From the NCBI GenBank assembly GCA_034429745.1, contig DAOUFY010000108.1:7847-71846 (forward strand): a stretch of DNA of 64,000 bases, read 5' to 3'. The notes under the pieces are model-generated. The model did not search any database, was not told where the DNA came from, and was given only the letters and a program-made list of their open reading frames with translations. Below are positions 32,978-43,397 of this stretch, piece by piece (positions within the stretch are counted from its first letter, which is position 1; the number at the start of each line of letters is the position of its first letter). The DNA is from JBAXBF01 sp034429745 (GTDB taxonomy: Bacteria; Chloroflexota; Anaerolineae; Anaerolineales; DRKV01). A program made the translations under genes and the position numbers.

Positions 32978-34347
32978 GAGTGTATGTAGATACGGTTGGA
33001 TGCCGTCTGAATCAAGCAGAAATTGAAATGATAGCCCAGCAGTTTGCCGCTGCTGGGCATGTTCTTGTTTCTGTACCTGATGAAGCGGATTTGGCTGTAT
33101 TGAATACATGCACGGTAACCGCCAAAGCAGATGCCGATTCGCGCAGTCAGGTGCGCCGCTTGCAGAGGGCCGGCGTAAAGCAAATCATTCTCACCGGTTG
33201 CTGGGCTTCGCTGCGGGCTGAAGAGGCTTCTGCCTTTGAAGGTGTGCAGCAAGTTGTGCTTAATTCCCAAAAAGATCGTTTAACTGAGGTAGTGTTAACA
33301 CAACTGCATCAGCAAAATAAAGTTTTCGTTCTGCCGCAGACAGACGCTCCTATCCTCTATAAAGGATTAAGCGGCAAGAGACACCGCACGCGAGCATTTA
33401 TTAAAGTACAGGATGGCTGCGATGATCACTGCACATTTTGCATCACCCGCATTGCTCGCGGTCCTGTTCGCAGCCGAACTGTGGAAGAAGTGGTGGAAGA
33501 GGTGCGCAGTGCATTGGGGCGCGGCGCAAAAGAAGTGGTGCTCAGCGGTGTACAGCTGGCGGCGTGGGGAAAAGACCTGCATGATTTGCCGCCGAGCAGA
33601 CGTCATTTGCGCGCCTTAATTGAGACAATAATGGAACAGACTGCTCCGCCTCGCCTGCGTTTGTCATCCTTGGAAGCTTGGCACCTCGATAAATCGTTTT
33701 TTACTATTTTGAAGGATAAGCGCATTTGCCGCCATCTGCATTTGCCGCTGCAATCCGGCTGCAATGAGACATTGAAGCGGATGGGGCGGCGCACGCGCCG
33801 CGAGTCATTCGCTGCCCTGATGGAGGATGCTTTGCAGCAGTGCTCCGATTTGGCAATCACGACGGATATTATGGTGGGGTTCCCGGGAGAGACAGAAGAG
33901 GAATTTGCTGCAAGTCTTGAATTTGTGAAAGAAATGAATTTTGCGGGTGGACATGTATTCACCTATTCGGAAAGGAAAGGCACACCCGCAGCTGCATTTC
34001 CAAACCCGGTGCCTATTTCAGTGCGCAAAGAACGCAATGCACTTATGCGTGCAGTGCTTTTGCAATCTGCGCGCCGCTACCGTCAGCGGTTTGTTGGAAC
34101 GGTACGTTCAGTGTTATGGGAACGTGCCGAACTCCTTTCAAAGGAGAAAAACAGCGCTTTGCTGAAAACCTCTGCATTTAATGAGTTTTCAGCGCAGGCA
34201 GCTTCTGCTTCTTTAGGAGAACGCGGCTGGAGACTGGAAGGGTTGACAGACAACTACCTGCGCGTCAAGGTACTATCTTCTCATAACCTTTGGAATGAAA
34301 TTACAGAGGTTATGCTGGATGAAAACAACTTGTTTCTTGAAGAGTGA
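32974..34347 (+). CDS. mtaB: tRNA (N6-threonylcarbamoyladenosine(37)-C2)-methylthiotransferase
   Basis: Adds a methylthio group to t6A37 of ANN-decoding tRNAs. The 457-aa radical SAM protein has the N-terminal cluster Cys in VGCRLNQAE, LNTCTVT and LTGCWA. The radical SAM motif is CDDHCTFC near residue 149. VGFPGETEEEF and the LPLQSGCNETLKRMGR segment are typical of methylthiotransferases. VGCRLNQAE separates the MtaB branch from MiaB and RimO. A TRAM-like tail is at the C terminus. Confidence 0.93.
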   Translation: MRVYVDTVGCRLNQAEIEMIAQQFAAAGHVLVSVPDEADLAVLNTCTVTAKADADSRSQVRRLQRAGVKQIILTGCWASLRAEEASAFEGVQQVVLNSQKDRLTEVVLTQLHQQNKVFVLPQTDAPILYKGLSGKRHRTRAFIKVQDGCDDHCTFCITRIARGPVRSRTVEEVVEEVRSALGRGAKEVVLSGVQLAAWGKDLHDLPPSRRHLRALIETIMEQTAPPRLRLSSLEAWHLDKSFFTILKDKRICRHLHLPLQSGCNETLKRMGRRTRRESFAALMEDALQQCSDLAITTDIMVGFPGETEEEFAASLEFVKEMNFAGGHVFTYSERKGTPAAAFPNPVPISVRKERNALMRAVLLQSARRYRQRFVGTVRSVLWERAELLSKEKNSALLKTSAFNEFSAQAASASLGERGWRLEGLTDNYLRVKVLSSHNLWNEITEVMLDENNLFLEE

Positions 34348-34368
34348 TGAACATCTGTCGTGATGAGG

Positions 34369-35673
34369 TTAATCATCCATATGCTGAATGATGGCATCAC
34401 CAAATTCGGAGCATTTGACTTTTGTAGCACCTTCCATGAGACGATGAAAATCGTAAGTAACTGTTTTTGCCGCAATGGCACCTTTGATGCCCTTAATGAT
34501 CAAATCGGCAGCTTCATGCCAGCCCATATAGCGGAACATCATCTCGCCGGAAAGGATCACCGAGCTAGGGTTGACCATATCCTTGTCGGCATACTTAGGC
34601 GCAGTGCCATGGGTAGCTTCAAAGACTGCGTGCCCGCTTTCATAATTGATGTTGCCGCCGGGTCCAATACCAATTCCCCCAACTTGGGCAGCTAAAGCAT
34701 CGGATAAATAATCACCGTTTAGGTTCATGGTAGCAATAACGTCAAACTCTTGGGCGCGAGTGATTGTCTGCTGAAAGACAATATCGGCGATGACATCCTT
34801 AATCAACAGTTTGCCGGCTTTTAGGGCTGCATCTTGTTCTGCGTTGGCGGCATCTTCGCCTTTTTCTTTCACGGTGCGTTCCCACTGTGCCCAAGTGTAA
34901 ACTTGGTCTTTAAATTCTGTCTCCGCTAGTTCATAGCCCCAATTGCGGAAAGCCCCTTCGGTAAACTTCATAATGTTGCCCTTGTGCACGAGGGTTACAC
35001 TGCGCCGATTGTTTTCTAATGCCCAGCGAATGGCAGCCCGCACAAGGCGGTAAGTACCTTCTTTGGAGATAGGTTTAATTCCAATTCCGCAAGTATCGGG
35101 GAACCGTATTTTTTGGTATTCTTGAGGGAAATGTTCCTGCAATAGCCGTTTAAACCGCAGATTCTCTTCACTGCCGTTTTCAAATTCAATGCCGGTGTAA
35201 ATATCTTCAGTGTTTTCACGAAAGATGACCATGTTAACATATTCAGGATGCTTTACGGGAGAAGGTACGCCGGGAAAATATTGCACCGGCCGTTGGCATA
35301 CGTATAGGTCAAGGTGTTTGCGCAAAGCAACATTGAGAGAGCGAATGCCCCCTCCGATCGGGGTGGTGAGAGGACCTTTTATACCCACTAAGTATTCTTG
35401 GAAGGCAGTGATGGTTTCATCTGGCAGCCACGATTGGCAAAGCTGAAAGGCTTTTTCACCGGCATATACTTCCATCCAATGGATTTTTCGCTTTCCGCCA
35501 AAAGCCTTGTGCACTGCTGCATCAAAGACGCGCACTGAAGCGCGCCAAATATCCCGTCCGGTGCCATCACCTTCGATGAAAGGGATGATTGGCTCAGCCG
35601 GAACAACAAGTTTGCCGTTACTGACAGTGATTTTACTTCCTTGAGATGGGACTTTTATCCATTGATATGTCAT
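34369..35673 (-). CDS. icd: isocitrate dehydrogenase (NADP-type)
   Basis: TCA-cycle enzyme making 2-oxoglutarate, the substrate of the glutamate dehydrogenase encoded at 12.2 kb. The 434-aa protein is close to the E. coli form. Present are FIEGDGTGRDIWRAS, the substrate Ser in GGGIRSLNVALR, IFRENTEDIYTGIEF, and NLNGDYLSDALAAQVGGIG near residue 320. The NADP-type assignment comes from overall likeness to E. coli Icd. GGAGAAAG precedes the ATG. It converges with mtaB 21 bp away. Confidence 0.95.
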   Translation of the reverse strand: MTYQWIKVPSQGSKITVSNGKLVVPAEPIIPFIEGDGTGRDIWRASVRVFDAAVHKAFGGKRKIHWMEVYAGEKAFQLCQSWLPDETITAFQEYLVGIKGPLTTPIGGGIRSLNVALRKHLDLYVCQRPVQYFPGVPSPVKHPEYVNMVIFRENTEDIYTGIEFENGSEENLRFKRLLQEHFPQEYQKIRFPDTCGIGIKPISKEGTYRLVRAAIRWALENNRRSVTLVHKGNIMKFTEGAFRNWGYELAETEFKDQVYTWAQWERTVKEKGEDAANAEQDAALKAGKLLIKDVIADIVFQQTITRAQEFDVIATMNLNGDYLSDALAAQVGGIGIGPGGNINYESGHAVFEATHGTAPKYADKDMVNPSSVILSGEMMFRYMGWHEAADLIIKGIKGAIAAKTVTYDFHRLMEGATKVKCSEFGDAIIQHMDD

Positions 35674-35803
35674 AACTTTCTCCTCAATTCATTAAAGTTG
35701 GTACAACGCTTCTGTGCTTATACCAAGCAGCCAGGAAAGCGCATTTTTCAAGGAATACGATCATAAAAACAAGAGTTTACTCCTTCTGATGTCAAATAGG
35801 GGT

Positions 35804-35870
35804 ATTATAGCATAGGCTGGTCGGAATAGGGAAAATGACATTTTAAAAAATAGACCCTTACTGGTATAAT
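35804..35870. promoter_or_regulatory. divergent extended -10 promoters between icd and a lipoprotein gene
   Basis: On the plus strand, TGGTATAAT ends at 35870. On the minus strand, TGCTATAAT ends at 35804. Both have the TGn extension that can replace a -35 element. They face away from each other across about 55 bp. Confidence 0.55.
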
Positions 35871-35908
35871 AATCTAAAGGATGTTGATTTTTTAGTGGGA
35901 GGTGCACT

Positions 35909-36931
35909 GTGAAGATAAAACAAAAAACAGGTTTCTCCAACAATATGATGAAAGCATTCAAAGTGGGTATATTCAGTGCCATCCTGCTGCTTAGTCTGAG
36001 CGCTTGTTTGCTTTTTCAAGCCGATCGTTCTAAACCTACAATTGTGGTTGTCAAGGAAGAAATGTCATTGGAAGAAGCGATGACGCTGGTTGCTGAAGCA
36101 ACTGCTGAAGGGATAGGGTCTTTGAAATCAGAAGGAGAAGCCGCTGCCTCAGCAACGCCCTACGTGAATAGCATGGAGCAAGGAGAAAGCTTACCACCAG
36201 CCCAAGCAGCAACCGCCAAAGCGCTTGGTGTTCAGGCAACTCAAGCGGTGCAAGCTGCACTGAATCAACTTTCTACAGCGCAGGTGTTGCTAAGCACTCA
36301 AACTCAGGTGATTCGCCAAAGAACCTTGCAGCCAGTAAGCACACTGGCTTTTACGGAAACGGCTTGGCCCTCGCCGGTTGCCACCAACCCGACAACATTT
36401 TTCCGCAATACGTTCACGCCTAAGCCAACGCACACTTTTACTCTTACTCCAACGGAGACTTTAACTGCCACCCCTATACCGCCGGGGCTGCGCGGTTTGA
36501 CAGTTGATCAAGTGAAGGCCGCGTTAGCAGCAAAGGGAATTACACAGTGCCGGGAAGAAACCGATAACTGGGTGAAGATGACTGTTTGCGAATCTCAAAC
36601 TGCGGATAGAAAAAATTGGTATTATGCAGAGATTTATAGTGTGCCCGCCCTGCAGATTGACGTCAATAACGTGATAATGGCAGTGTTTCAAACTGATCCA
36701 AATGATGAAGTAACTTTGGATAAACTGAGGGCATTAGCAGAATTAAATTATGTCGGTTCAGACGCAGCGGCAGCGCGAGCGTGGCTTGAACAGAACTTGC
36801 CTTCCTTGGGGAATGAGAATGATAAGCGTAAAAATCTTTTTGGAGGTGTGTGGTTTGTGCTTTATGGACCAAAGAATGGGGTGCGTTTAGAGATTGGTTC
36901 ACCGCCTCCTTACCCAACTCCACCTAGTTAA
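35909..36931 (+). CDS. lipoprotein with helical and Thr/Pro linker regions
   Basis: A 340-aa lipoprotein of unknown function. A GTG start has GGGAGGTG just upstream. The lipobox LSAC is near residue 32. Residues 50-150 are Ala/Gln-rich and probably helical. Residues 160-190 are a Thr/Pro linker (TPKPTHTFTLTPTETLTATP). A compact domain covers about 190-340, with LRGLTVDQVKAALAAKGITQC and two Cys that may form a disulfide. It precedes the helicase gene by 9 bp, although their functions seem unrelated. Confidence 0.78.
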   Translation: MKIKQKTGFSNNMMKAFKVGIFSAILLLSLSACLLFQADRSKPTIVVVKEEMSLEEAMTLVAEATAEGIGSLKSEGEAAASATPYVNSMEQGESLPPAQAATAKALGVQATQAVQAALNQLSTAQVLLSTQTQVIRQRTLQPVSTLAFTETAWPSPVATNPTTFFRNTFTPKPTHTFTLTPTETLTATPIPPGLRGLTVDQVKAALAAKGITQCREETDNWVKMTVCESQTADRKNWYYAEIYSVPALQIDVNNVIMAVFQTDPNDEVTLDKLRALAELNYVGSDAAAARAWLEQNLPSLGNENDKRKNLFGGVWFVLYGPKNGVRLEIGSPPPYPTPPS

Positions 36932-36940
36932 TGATAAATT

Positions 36941-39769
36941 ATGCAGACAATTGTAGCACTTGATATTGAAACAACGGGATTGAAAGCTGAAACTGACGTA
37001 ATTATTGAGTTAGGTGCGGTAAAGTTTAAGGAAAATCATATAGAAGATGAGTGGACTAGCTTAGTTAACCCTAAAAGGCCAATACCGCTGGCAATTACCC
37101 AAATGACTGGGATTACCAGTGAAATGGTAGCGTCTGCCCCAACATTGGATGAAGTGTATGATGAATTTTTGGAATTTATTGGCAACGCGCCGATTGTCGG
37201 GCATAACATTTCTTTTGATTTAAGCTTTTTGCGCCGGCTTGGCGGGCTGCGAAGCAACCCAGTTATTGATACATACGAGATGGCAATGGTGCTTTTGCCG
37301 GGAGTGGAACGGTATGCGTTGAATGTGTTGGTAAAAGCTTTGGAACTACCGGAGCCACCCTCTTATCGCGAACATGGAGCTCATTGTGCTTTGGTTGATG
37401 CGCGTTTAACCCAGCAGCTTTTTGTGCATTTGTATGAAAAAGCGGTGGCTTTGCCGTTAGAACTGCTGGCTGAGATAAATCGTTTAGCGAAGCAAGTTGA
37501 ATGGGATGGAAGATGGGCATTTGAGCAGGCTTATCAGCATGCATTGCAGCAGCCATTGAGAAATCCTAAACTCAAAGGAAAGGTATCGGATCTATCCTAC
37601 GCGCCGGTATTTGAAAAGAAGCTGAGACCGGCGATGGTTAAACCGTTGCAGCCGCGCGAAGAAACGCTGCCACTTGACATCGAAGAAGCTGCAGCCCACT
37701 TGGAGCATGGGGGAACATTTGCGCGCTATTTTTCTGCTTTTGAACACCGCCCCGAGCAGGTGGAGATGTTGAAAGCAGTAGCCCGAGCTATCTCTGAGGA
37801 AAGGCATTTGCTGGTAGAAGCAGGCACAGGAACGGGAAAATCCCTGGCGTATCTGGTGCCGGCAGCTCTTTTTGCGGTGCAAAACCAAAAACGAGTTGTG
37901 ATTTCAACCAATACCATCAACCTGCAGGAGCAGTTGATCGAAAAAGATATTCCGGATATTAAAGCTGCCTTGGGGCTGGATTTAGAAGCAGTTGTGCTTA
38001 AGGGTAGAGCAAATTATATTTGTCCACGCCGTTTAAGAGGCATGCTGCACCAACGGTTGGAAAATGCCGATCAGGTACGCATGTTAGCTAAAGTGCTGGT
38101 TTGGCTGCTGAATACCCACAGCGGCGATCGCAGCGAGCTTTCTTTTAATCGTCCGCAAGATAATCAAGTATGGCAGCGGATATCTGCCGATGATGAAGGG
38201 TGCACCATAGAAGCTTGCTTAAAGCACAGCGGCGGCGGCTGTCCGTTTTACCGCTCGCGTTTGTTAGCTCAAGGAGCACACTTGATTGTTGTCAACCATG
38301 CGCTCTTACTTTCGGATGTGGCTTTGGCACAGCGAGTTCTGCCGGAATATGACTATTTGATCATTGACGAAGGGCATCATTTGGAAGAGGCTACAACGAA
38401 TGCGCTGAGTTTTAAAATCAATCAACAGGACATTGAACGGATGATAAAAGAATTGGGCGGGCGCAAATTTGGTCTTTTAGGTTATATGATGAATAAATTG
38501 CAGGGATTGGTGGCACCCGACATTTATGGGGCTTTTGACCATTTGGTAGAGCAAAGCAGCGATCTAACATTTAGGTTTTTGCAGCGCAACAATGAATTTT
38601 TTGTTATGTTGGGGCAGTTTCTCTTTGAACAGCGCCAAGGAAAACATTTAGGGCAATATGCACAACAAGAACGAATTGTGGCGGCTACACGCTCGCAGCC
38701 TGCGTGGGTGGAAGTTGAGATGACATGGGAAACCTGCGAACAGACTTTTAAAGCACTTATAGAGACAATTAATAAAATCATCCAATTGCTGGCTGAGACA
38801 GCTGCTCAAGAATTAGAAGAAATTGAAGAACTGTTTTCCAGCTTAAGTGATTTGCGTCGCCGGCTAGGAGAAGCCTTTAAAGGGATTCATCAGCTGATGT
38901 TTGAACCTGATCCAAACCAGGTGTATTGGATAGAAGTACAGCCCAACGGCAGTCGCTTGACTTTGCAAAGCGCACCGCTGCGCATTGGTTCTCTGATGGA
39001 GCGCTATCTTTGGTACAGTAAATCTTCCGTAATTGTAACCTCAGCAACCTTAACCGCCGGAGGAGAGTTTGAATATCTCAAGGATCGCTTAGCAGCTTAT
39101 GAGGCTGAGGAATTGGCATTAGGTTCTCCATTTGATTATGAAAATGCAGCGCTGCTCTATTTAGTAAATGACATTCCAGAACCAAATGAACCCGGCTACC
39201 AGAAAGCCCTGGATAAGGGATTGGTAGAATTATGCAAAGCTACTGGCGGCAGAACGTTGATTCTTTTCACTTCATATCATCAGCTGCGGCTTACTGCACA
39301 AAACATAACGCCTTGGCTGCTTAAGGCCGGTATTCGGGTGTTGGAACAAGGTGAGGGTAGCTCGCGGCATGCGCTGCTGAATACTTTTCGCGAAACCGAG
39401 CAAGCGGTGCTGCTTGGCACGCGCTCCTTTTGGGAGGGTGTAGATGTCCCCGGCGAGGCACTTTCGGTGTTGGCGATTACCAAACTGCCTTTTGGAGTGC
39501 CGACAGAACCCATCATTCAAGCACGGGCTGAAACGTTTGATGATCCCTTCAATCAATATCACTTGCCGGAAGCTATCCTACAGTTTCGACAAGGTTTTGG
39601 ACGTTTGATCCGTTCCCAAACTGACCGCGGGGTGGTCATTATCTTTGATAAACGAGTGCTGTCAAAAACGTATGGCAAGCAGTTTCTGGACTCTTTGCCA
39701 TCATGCACCAAACGAGTAGGTTCGCTAGCTGAAATGCCGCGTGCAACGGTGCAGTGGCTGAACCTTTAG
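36941..39769 (+). CDS. dinG: exonuclease-DinG family helicase fusion
   Basis: A 942-aa protein. Residues 1-170 are a DEDD 3'-5' exonuclease (LDIETTGL, VGHNISFDLSFL, HCALVDARL). Residues 255-942 are an XPD/DinG helicase with Walker A EAGTGTGKSLAY near 292 and DEGH near 475. Cys of NYICPRR and GCTIEACLKHSGGGCPF could ligate a 4Fe-4S cluster. The Arg motif is in QGFGRLIRS near the end. Bacillus DinG has the same exonuclease fusion. Probable role in DNA repair or structure resolution. It ends 6 bp before mfd, which supports repair. Confidence 0.92.
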   Translation: MQTIVALDIETTGLKAETDVIIELGAVKFKENHIEDEWTSLVNPKRPIPLAITQMTGITSEMVASAPTLDEVYDEFLEFIGNAPIVGHNISFDLSFLRRLGGLRSNPVIDTYEMAMVLLPGVERYALNVLVKALELPEPPSYREHGAHCALVDARLTQQLFVHLYEKAVALPLELLAEINRLAKQVEWDGRWAFEQAYQHALQQPLRNPKLKGKVSDLSYAPVFEKKLRPAMVKPLQPREETLPLDIEEAAAHLEHGGTFARYFSAFEHRPEQVEMLKAVARAISEERHLLVEAGTGTGKSLAYLVPAALFAVQNQKRVVISTNTINLQEQLIEKDIPDIKAALGLDLEAVVLKGRANYICPRRLRGMLHQRLENADQVRMLAKVLVWLLNTHSGDRSELSFNRPQDNQVWQRISADDEGCTIEACLKHSGGGCPFYRSRLLAQGAHLIVVNHALLLSDVALAQRVLPEYDYLIIDEGHHLEEATTNALSFKINQQDIERMIKELGGRKFGLLGYMMNKLQGLVAPDIYGAFDHLVEQSSDLTFRFLQRNNEFFVMLGQFLFEQRQGKHLGQYAQQERIVAATRSQPAWVEVEMTWETCEQTFKALIETINKIIQLLAETAAQELEEIEELFSSLSDLRRRLGEAFKGIHQLMFEPDPNQVYWIEVQPNGSRLTLQSAPLRIGSLMERYLWYSKSSVIVTSATLTAGGEFEYLKDRLAAYEAEELALGSPFDYENAALLYLVNDIPEPNEPGYQKALDKGLVELCKATGGRTLILFTSYHQLRLTAQNITPWLLKAGIRVLEQGEGSSRHALLNTFRETEQAVLLGTRSFWEGVDVPGEALSVLAITKLPFGVPTEPIIQARAETFDDPFNQYHLPEAILQFRQGFGRLIRSQTDRGVVIIFDKRVLSKTYGKQFLDSLPSCTKRVGSLAEMPRATVQWLNL

Positions 39770-39775
39770 GAGGTT

Positions 39776-42700
39776 ATGATTCAGTTAGAAGGATTTAAAC
39801 AAACACCTGCCTTTCAACAATTAAAACATCTTCTTCAGCAGGGCTATTCATTAGCTAACCTGAGGTTGGCGCGCGCACCGCGCTTGGCTGTGTTAGCAGC
39901 ATTATGGCAGGAACTGCAGAGACCAGTGGTGTTTCTTGCTGATCGCATGCCGCGGGTGCTCTCCGCCATGGAAGAGCTTGGTTTGTATTTGCCGCAAGCA
40001 GAGCGCATGCTCTTTTCAGAGCCAAATGCGTTATTCTATGAGCCTTTGCCTTGGGGCTTAGGAACGCGCCAAAGCCGCATTACCGTGCTGAAAAAATTGG
40101 CTTTTGATTCGTTGATTGCTGACAGCAGGCAGGAAACACCCCCACCTATCATTTTTACCTCAATCCGTGCATTGATGACCAAGACGATGCCGCGCCGTGA
40201 TTTTGTGCGCTCAACGCTGGCTTTAAAGCGCGGTAAGCGCCTTAAGCTTAATGATTTATTGCACCAACTGCTAAGCTTGGGCTATCAGCCGGTCAACACC
40301 GTGGTAGAAATTGGGCAGTTTGCCCATCGAGGGGGATTGGTTGACGTATGGTCTATGTCTGAATCATTCCCGGCGCGGTTGGATTTTTTTGATGATGAAG
40401 TTGACACCCTGCGCTGGTTCGATGCTTCAACCCAACGAACTATGGAGGCAGCTCATCAAGTGGTGATCAGCCCGGCGAGGGAATTCATTTGGGACTCCCT
40501 TCAAAAGCCACCTTGGACTGGAGAACGCCCCTTGTGCGAGATGGATATTCCTAAACTTTACCCGCAAGGAGCTTGTCTGTTGAATTATTTGCCTGCAAAC
40601 ACCCTCTTGTTTGTAGATGATGAAAATGCCATTTGGGAAACAATGGATGAACTGGAGCGGCAAGCTCTAGCACTGCGAGAAGATGCGATCCAGAATCTGC
40701 TTATCACAGAAGATTACCCCTTGCCATTTTTACCGCGTGATGAAGTTCAGCCGTTGGTGGCGAAGACTCAACATCTGGTGTTGGGAACTTCATATAGTAC
40801 TGACATTGAGAATGAGGCTGATAATGCTGGAGAGGTGGTTGGAGAGGCAATAAGAGGGTTATTTGAGCAGCATGAACGCTATGGGGGACGGATAAAGCCG
40901 CTCTTGGAAAAACTTGCAGATGACATAATACGCGGAACGAATGTGATCATCGTTACTCGCCAAACAAGCCGACTGCAAGAACTATGGGATGAACAGCGTC
41001 AGCTCTACCCCGAGCTTGAAAGAAAAAGCCCACAGTTCATTCAAGGCAGTTTAGCGGAAGGATGGGTGTTCAAACCTCCTGCGGAATTGGGGCTGCCATC
41101 AACGATATTATTATCGGATGGAGAAATATTTGGCTGGCAACCGCCTCAGCCGCGGCGCCGCACCCGCCCAGCCGTAGAGGACCCCGAAGCCGTTTATGCT
41201 GATTTGCATTTGGATGACTACGTAGTCCATGTGGATTATGGTGTTGGGGTTTATCGCGGCTTGGTGCGCCGCACCTTGGAAGGCATAGAAAACGAATACC
41301 TATGCATTGAATATGCTCAGGGTGATCAATTGTTTGTCCCTGTTTATCAAGCCGATCGGGTAATGCGCTACGTGGGTGTTGATGGACGGTTGCCTTCTTT
41401 GCATCGTCTTGGCAGTGCAGATTGGCAATCCATAAAGCATCGAGTGAAAGAGAGTGTAGAACAAGTAGCTGAGGAATTGCTGCAGCTTTATGCACTGCGT
41501 CAAGTGATAAAGGGACATGCTTTTAAAAAAGATACCCCTTGGCAGCAAGAGCTGGAGGCAAGCTTCCCATACACGGAAACCCCCGATCAGCTGCAGGCGT
41601 TGGCGGATGTGAAGCGCGATATGGAGAGTGAACGGCCTATGGACCGTTTGATCTGTGGTGATGTGGGGTATGGAAAAACAGAAATTGCCTTAAGAGCAGC
41701 TTTTAAGGCAGTGATGGATGGCAAGCAGGTGGCTATGCTGGTGCCAACCACTGTATTGGCACAGCAGCATTATCAGACCTTTTGTGAACGCCTTGCGCCA
41801 TTTCCGGTTACCATTGAAATGCTTTCACGCTTTCGCACACTTCAGGAGCAGCAGGAAATTATAAAGCGCTTGAAACAAGGAGGAATTGATATTATCATTG
41901 GCACTCATCGCTTGCTTTCTGGGGATGTAGAATTTAAGGATTTGGGGTTACTGATTATTGACGAAGAGCAGCGTTTTGGGGTTACACATAAGGAAAAGCT
42001 GAAGAAAATGCGTCAGGGGCTGGATGTTCTCACATTGACTGCTACACCTATCCCGCGAACCTTGTACATGGCACTGACAGAACTGCGAGACATTTCTATC
42101 ATCAATACACCGCCAGCCGAAAGATTGCCGGTGATCACTCATGTAGGACCTTATTCACCGCGCCTAGTCCGTCAAGCCATTTTACGCGAGATGGAACGCG
42201 GCGGGCAAACATTCTTTGTTCATAACCGCGTGCAAACCATTGAGGCAATGTACAAGCATTTGAAAAAGTTGGTTCCCGAAGCGAAAATTCTGGTGGCGCA
42301 TGGGCAAATGGCAGAGCACTTGCTTTCAAAGCGCATGCAGGCTTTTGCAAACCCAGAAGAAGAGGATGAAAAGGTTGATGTGCTGCTTTCGACTTCCATC
42401 ATCGAATCGGGGCTTGATATTCCTAATGCCAATACGCTCATCGTGGATCGGGCAGATACCTTTGGCTTAGCTCAGCTCTACCAACTGCGAGGCAGGATTG
42501 GGCGGGGTTCGCAGCGCGCTTATGCTTATTTTTTCCGCCATCGAAAGATTACCCCAACGCTTGAAGCCCGACAGCGTTTGGAAACCTTAGCGGAATACAC
42601 TCATTTAGGGGCTGGCTATGCGATTGCCATGCGCGATTTGGAGATCCGCGGTGCAGGTGAAATCCTTGGGACTCAACAGCATGGGCAGATCGCGGCAGTG

Positions 42701-43306
42701 GGTTTTCATCTGTACACGCGCTTGTTAGCTGAGGCAGTGCGTAGGCTGAAGAAACAATATGGTGTTAAAGAAGAAACTTCTGAGGCAAGTCATGCGGCAG
42801 TGAAGAGGAGTGCTAGTTTGCCATTGTCCGTAGCTGTCGATTTGCCTTTGTCAATCAGTATTCCAATTGATTATATAGCTGACAAAACGGTGCGTTTGGG
42901 GTTGTATCGTCGCCTGGCGGAGCTGCGCGAACTCAGTGAAGTGGACAACTTAGAAGAAGAATTCGCTGATCGTTTTGGCCCTTTGCCACAAGAGGTGATT
43001 AACTTATTCTATCAGCTGCGCATCAAGCTGATGACAGAAAAAGCCGGACTTGCTTCGATTTCAACAGAAGGCAACCTCTTGGCGCTGCGTTTTCCTGCAC
43101 TGCCAAAAGAACTGCCTCAACGCGATTTTCCATCGTTTGATAAGGAAGTTCGCGTGGGTAAAAATACCTTGTGGATTGAATGGCAAAAGAGAGATGATTG
43201 GCAATCTTTGTTAATGAATGTGCTGCAAAAGTTAATCCAACATGCTGATGAAAAGGGGATAACAGTAGAAGAAAGAAATGACGCAATGTTGGAGACAAGC
43301 AGATAA
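39776..43306 (+). CDS. mfd: transcription-repair coupling factor
   Basis: Removes RNA polymerase stalled at DNA damage and recruits UvrA. At 1176 aa it is full length. The N-terminal UvrB-like modules are followed by the RNAP-interaction domain near 475-560 (DYVVHVDYGVGVYRGL). The translocase has Walker A GDVGYGKTE near 628, DEEQRFG, TATPIPRTL and QLRGRIGRG. The last ~150 residues are the C-terminal TRCF domain. GGAGG lies only two bases from the ATG, unusually close, but no alternative Met fits. Confidence 0.96.
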   Translation: MIQLEGFKQTPAFQQLKHLLQQGYSLANLRLARAPRLAVLAALWQELQRPVVFLADRMPRVLSAMEELGLYLPQAERMLFSEPNALFYEPLPWGLGTRQSRITVLKKLAFDSLIADSRQETPPPIIFTSIRALMTKTMPRRDFVRSTLALKRGKRLKLNDLLHQLLSLGYQPVNTVVEIGQFAHRGGLVDVWSMSESFPARLDFFDDEVDTLRWFDASTQRTMEAAHQVVISPAREFIWDSLQKPPWTGERPLCEMDIPKLYPQGACLLNYLPANTLLFVDDENAIWETMDELERQALALREDAIQNLLITEDYPLPFLPRDEVQPLVAKTQHLVLGTSYSTDIENEADNAGEVVGEAIRGLFEQHERYGGRIKPLLEKLADDIIRGTNVIIVTRQTSRLQELWDEQRQLYPELERKSPQFIQGSLAEGWVFKPPAELGLPSTILLSDGEIFGWQPPQPRRRTRPAVEDPEAVYADLHLDDYVVHVDYGVGVYRGLVRRTLEGIENEYLCIEYAQGDQLFVPVYQADRVMRYVGVDGRLPSLHRLGSADWQSIKHRVKESVEQVAEELLQLYALRQVIKGHAFKKDTPWQQELEASFPYTETPDQLQALADVKRDMESERPMDRLICGDVGYGKTEIALRAAFKAVMDGKQVAMLVPTTVLAQQHYQTFCERLAPFPVTIEMLSRFRTLQEQQEIIKRLKQGGIDIIIGTHRLLSGDVEFKDLGLLIIDEEQRFGVTHKEKLKKMRQGLDVLTLTATPIPRTLYMALTELRDISIINTPPAERLPVITHVGPYSPRLVRQAILREMERGGQTFFVHNRVQTIEAMYKHLKKLVPEAKILVAHGQMAEHLLSKRMQAFANPEEEDEKVDVLLSTSIIESGLDIPNANTLIVDRADTFGLAQLYQLRGRIGRGSQRAYAYFFRHRKITPTLEARQRLETLAEYTHLGAGYAIAMRDLEIRGAGEILGTQQHGQIAAVGFHLYTRLLAEAVRRLKKQYGVKEETSEASHAAVKRSASLPLSVAVDLPLSISIPIDYIADKTVRLGLYRRLAELRELSEVDNLEEEFADRFGPLPQEVINLFYQLRIKLMTEKAGLASISTEGNLLALRFPALPKELPQRDFPSFDKEVRVGKNTLWIEWQKRDDWQSLLMNVLQKLIQHADEKGITVEERNDAMLETSR

Positions 43307-43397
43307 CTTGCTGGAACTGCAGCTTGTCGTTATTGAGAAAACCTTTAGAGCAAGGCAGCCGGGTGAAGGCTTAGCTCTCGCTTGCAAGTGAAATGCT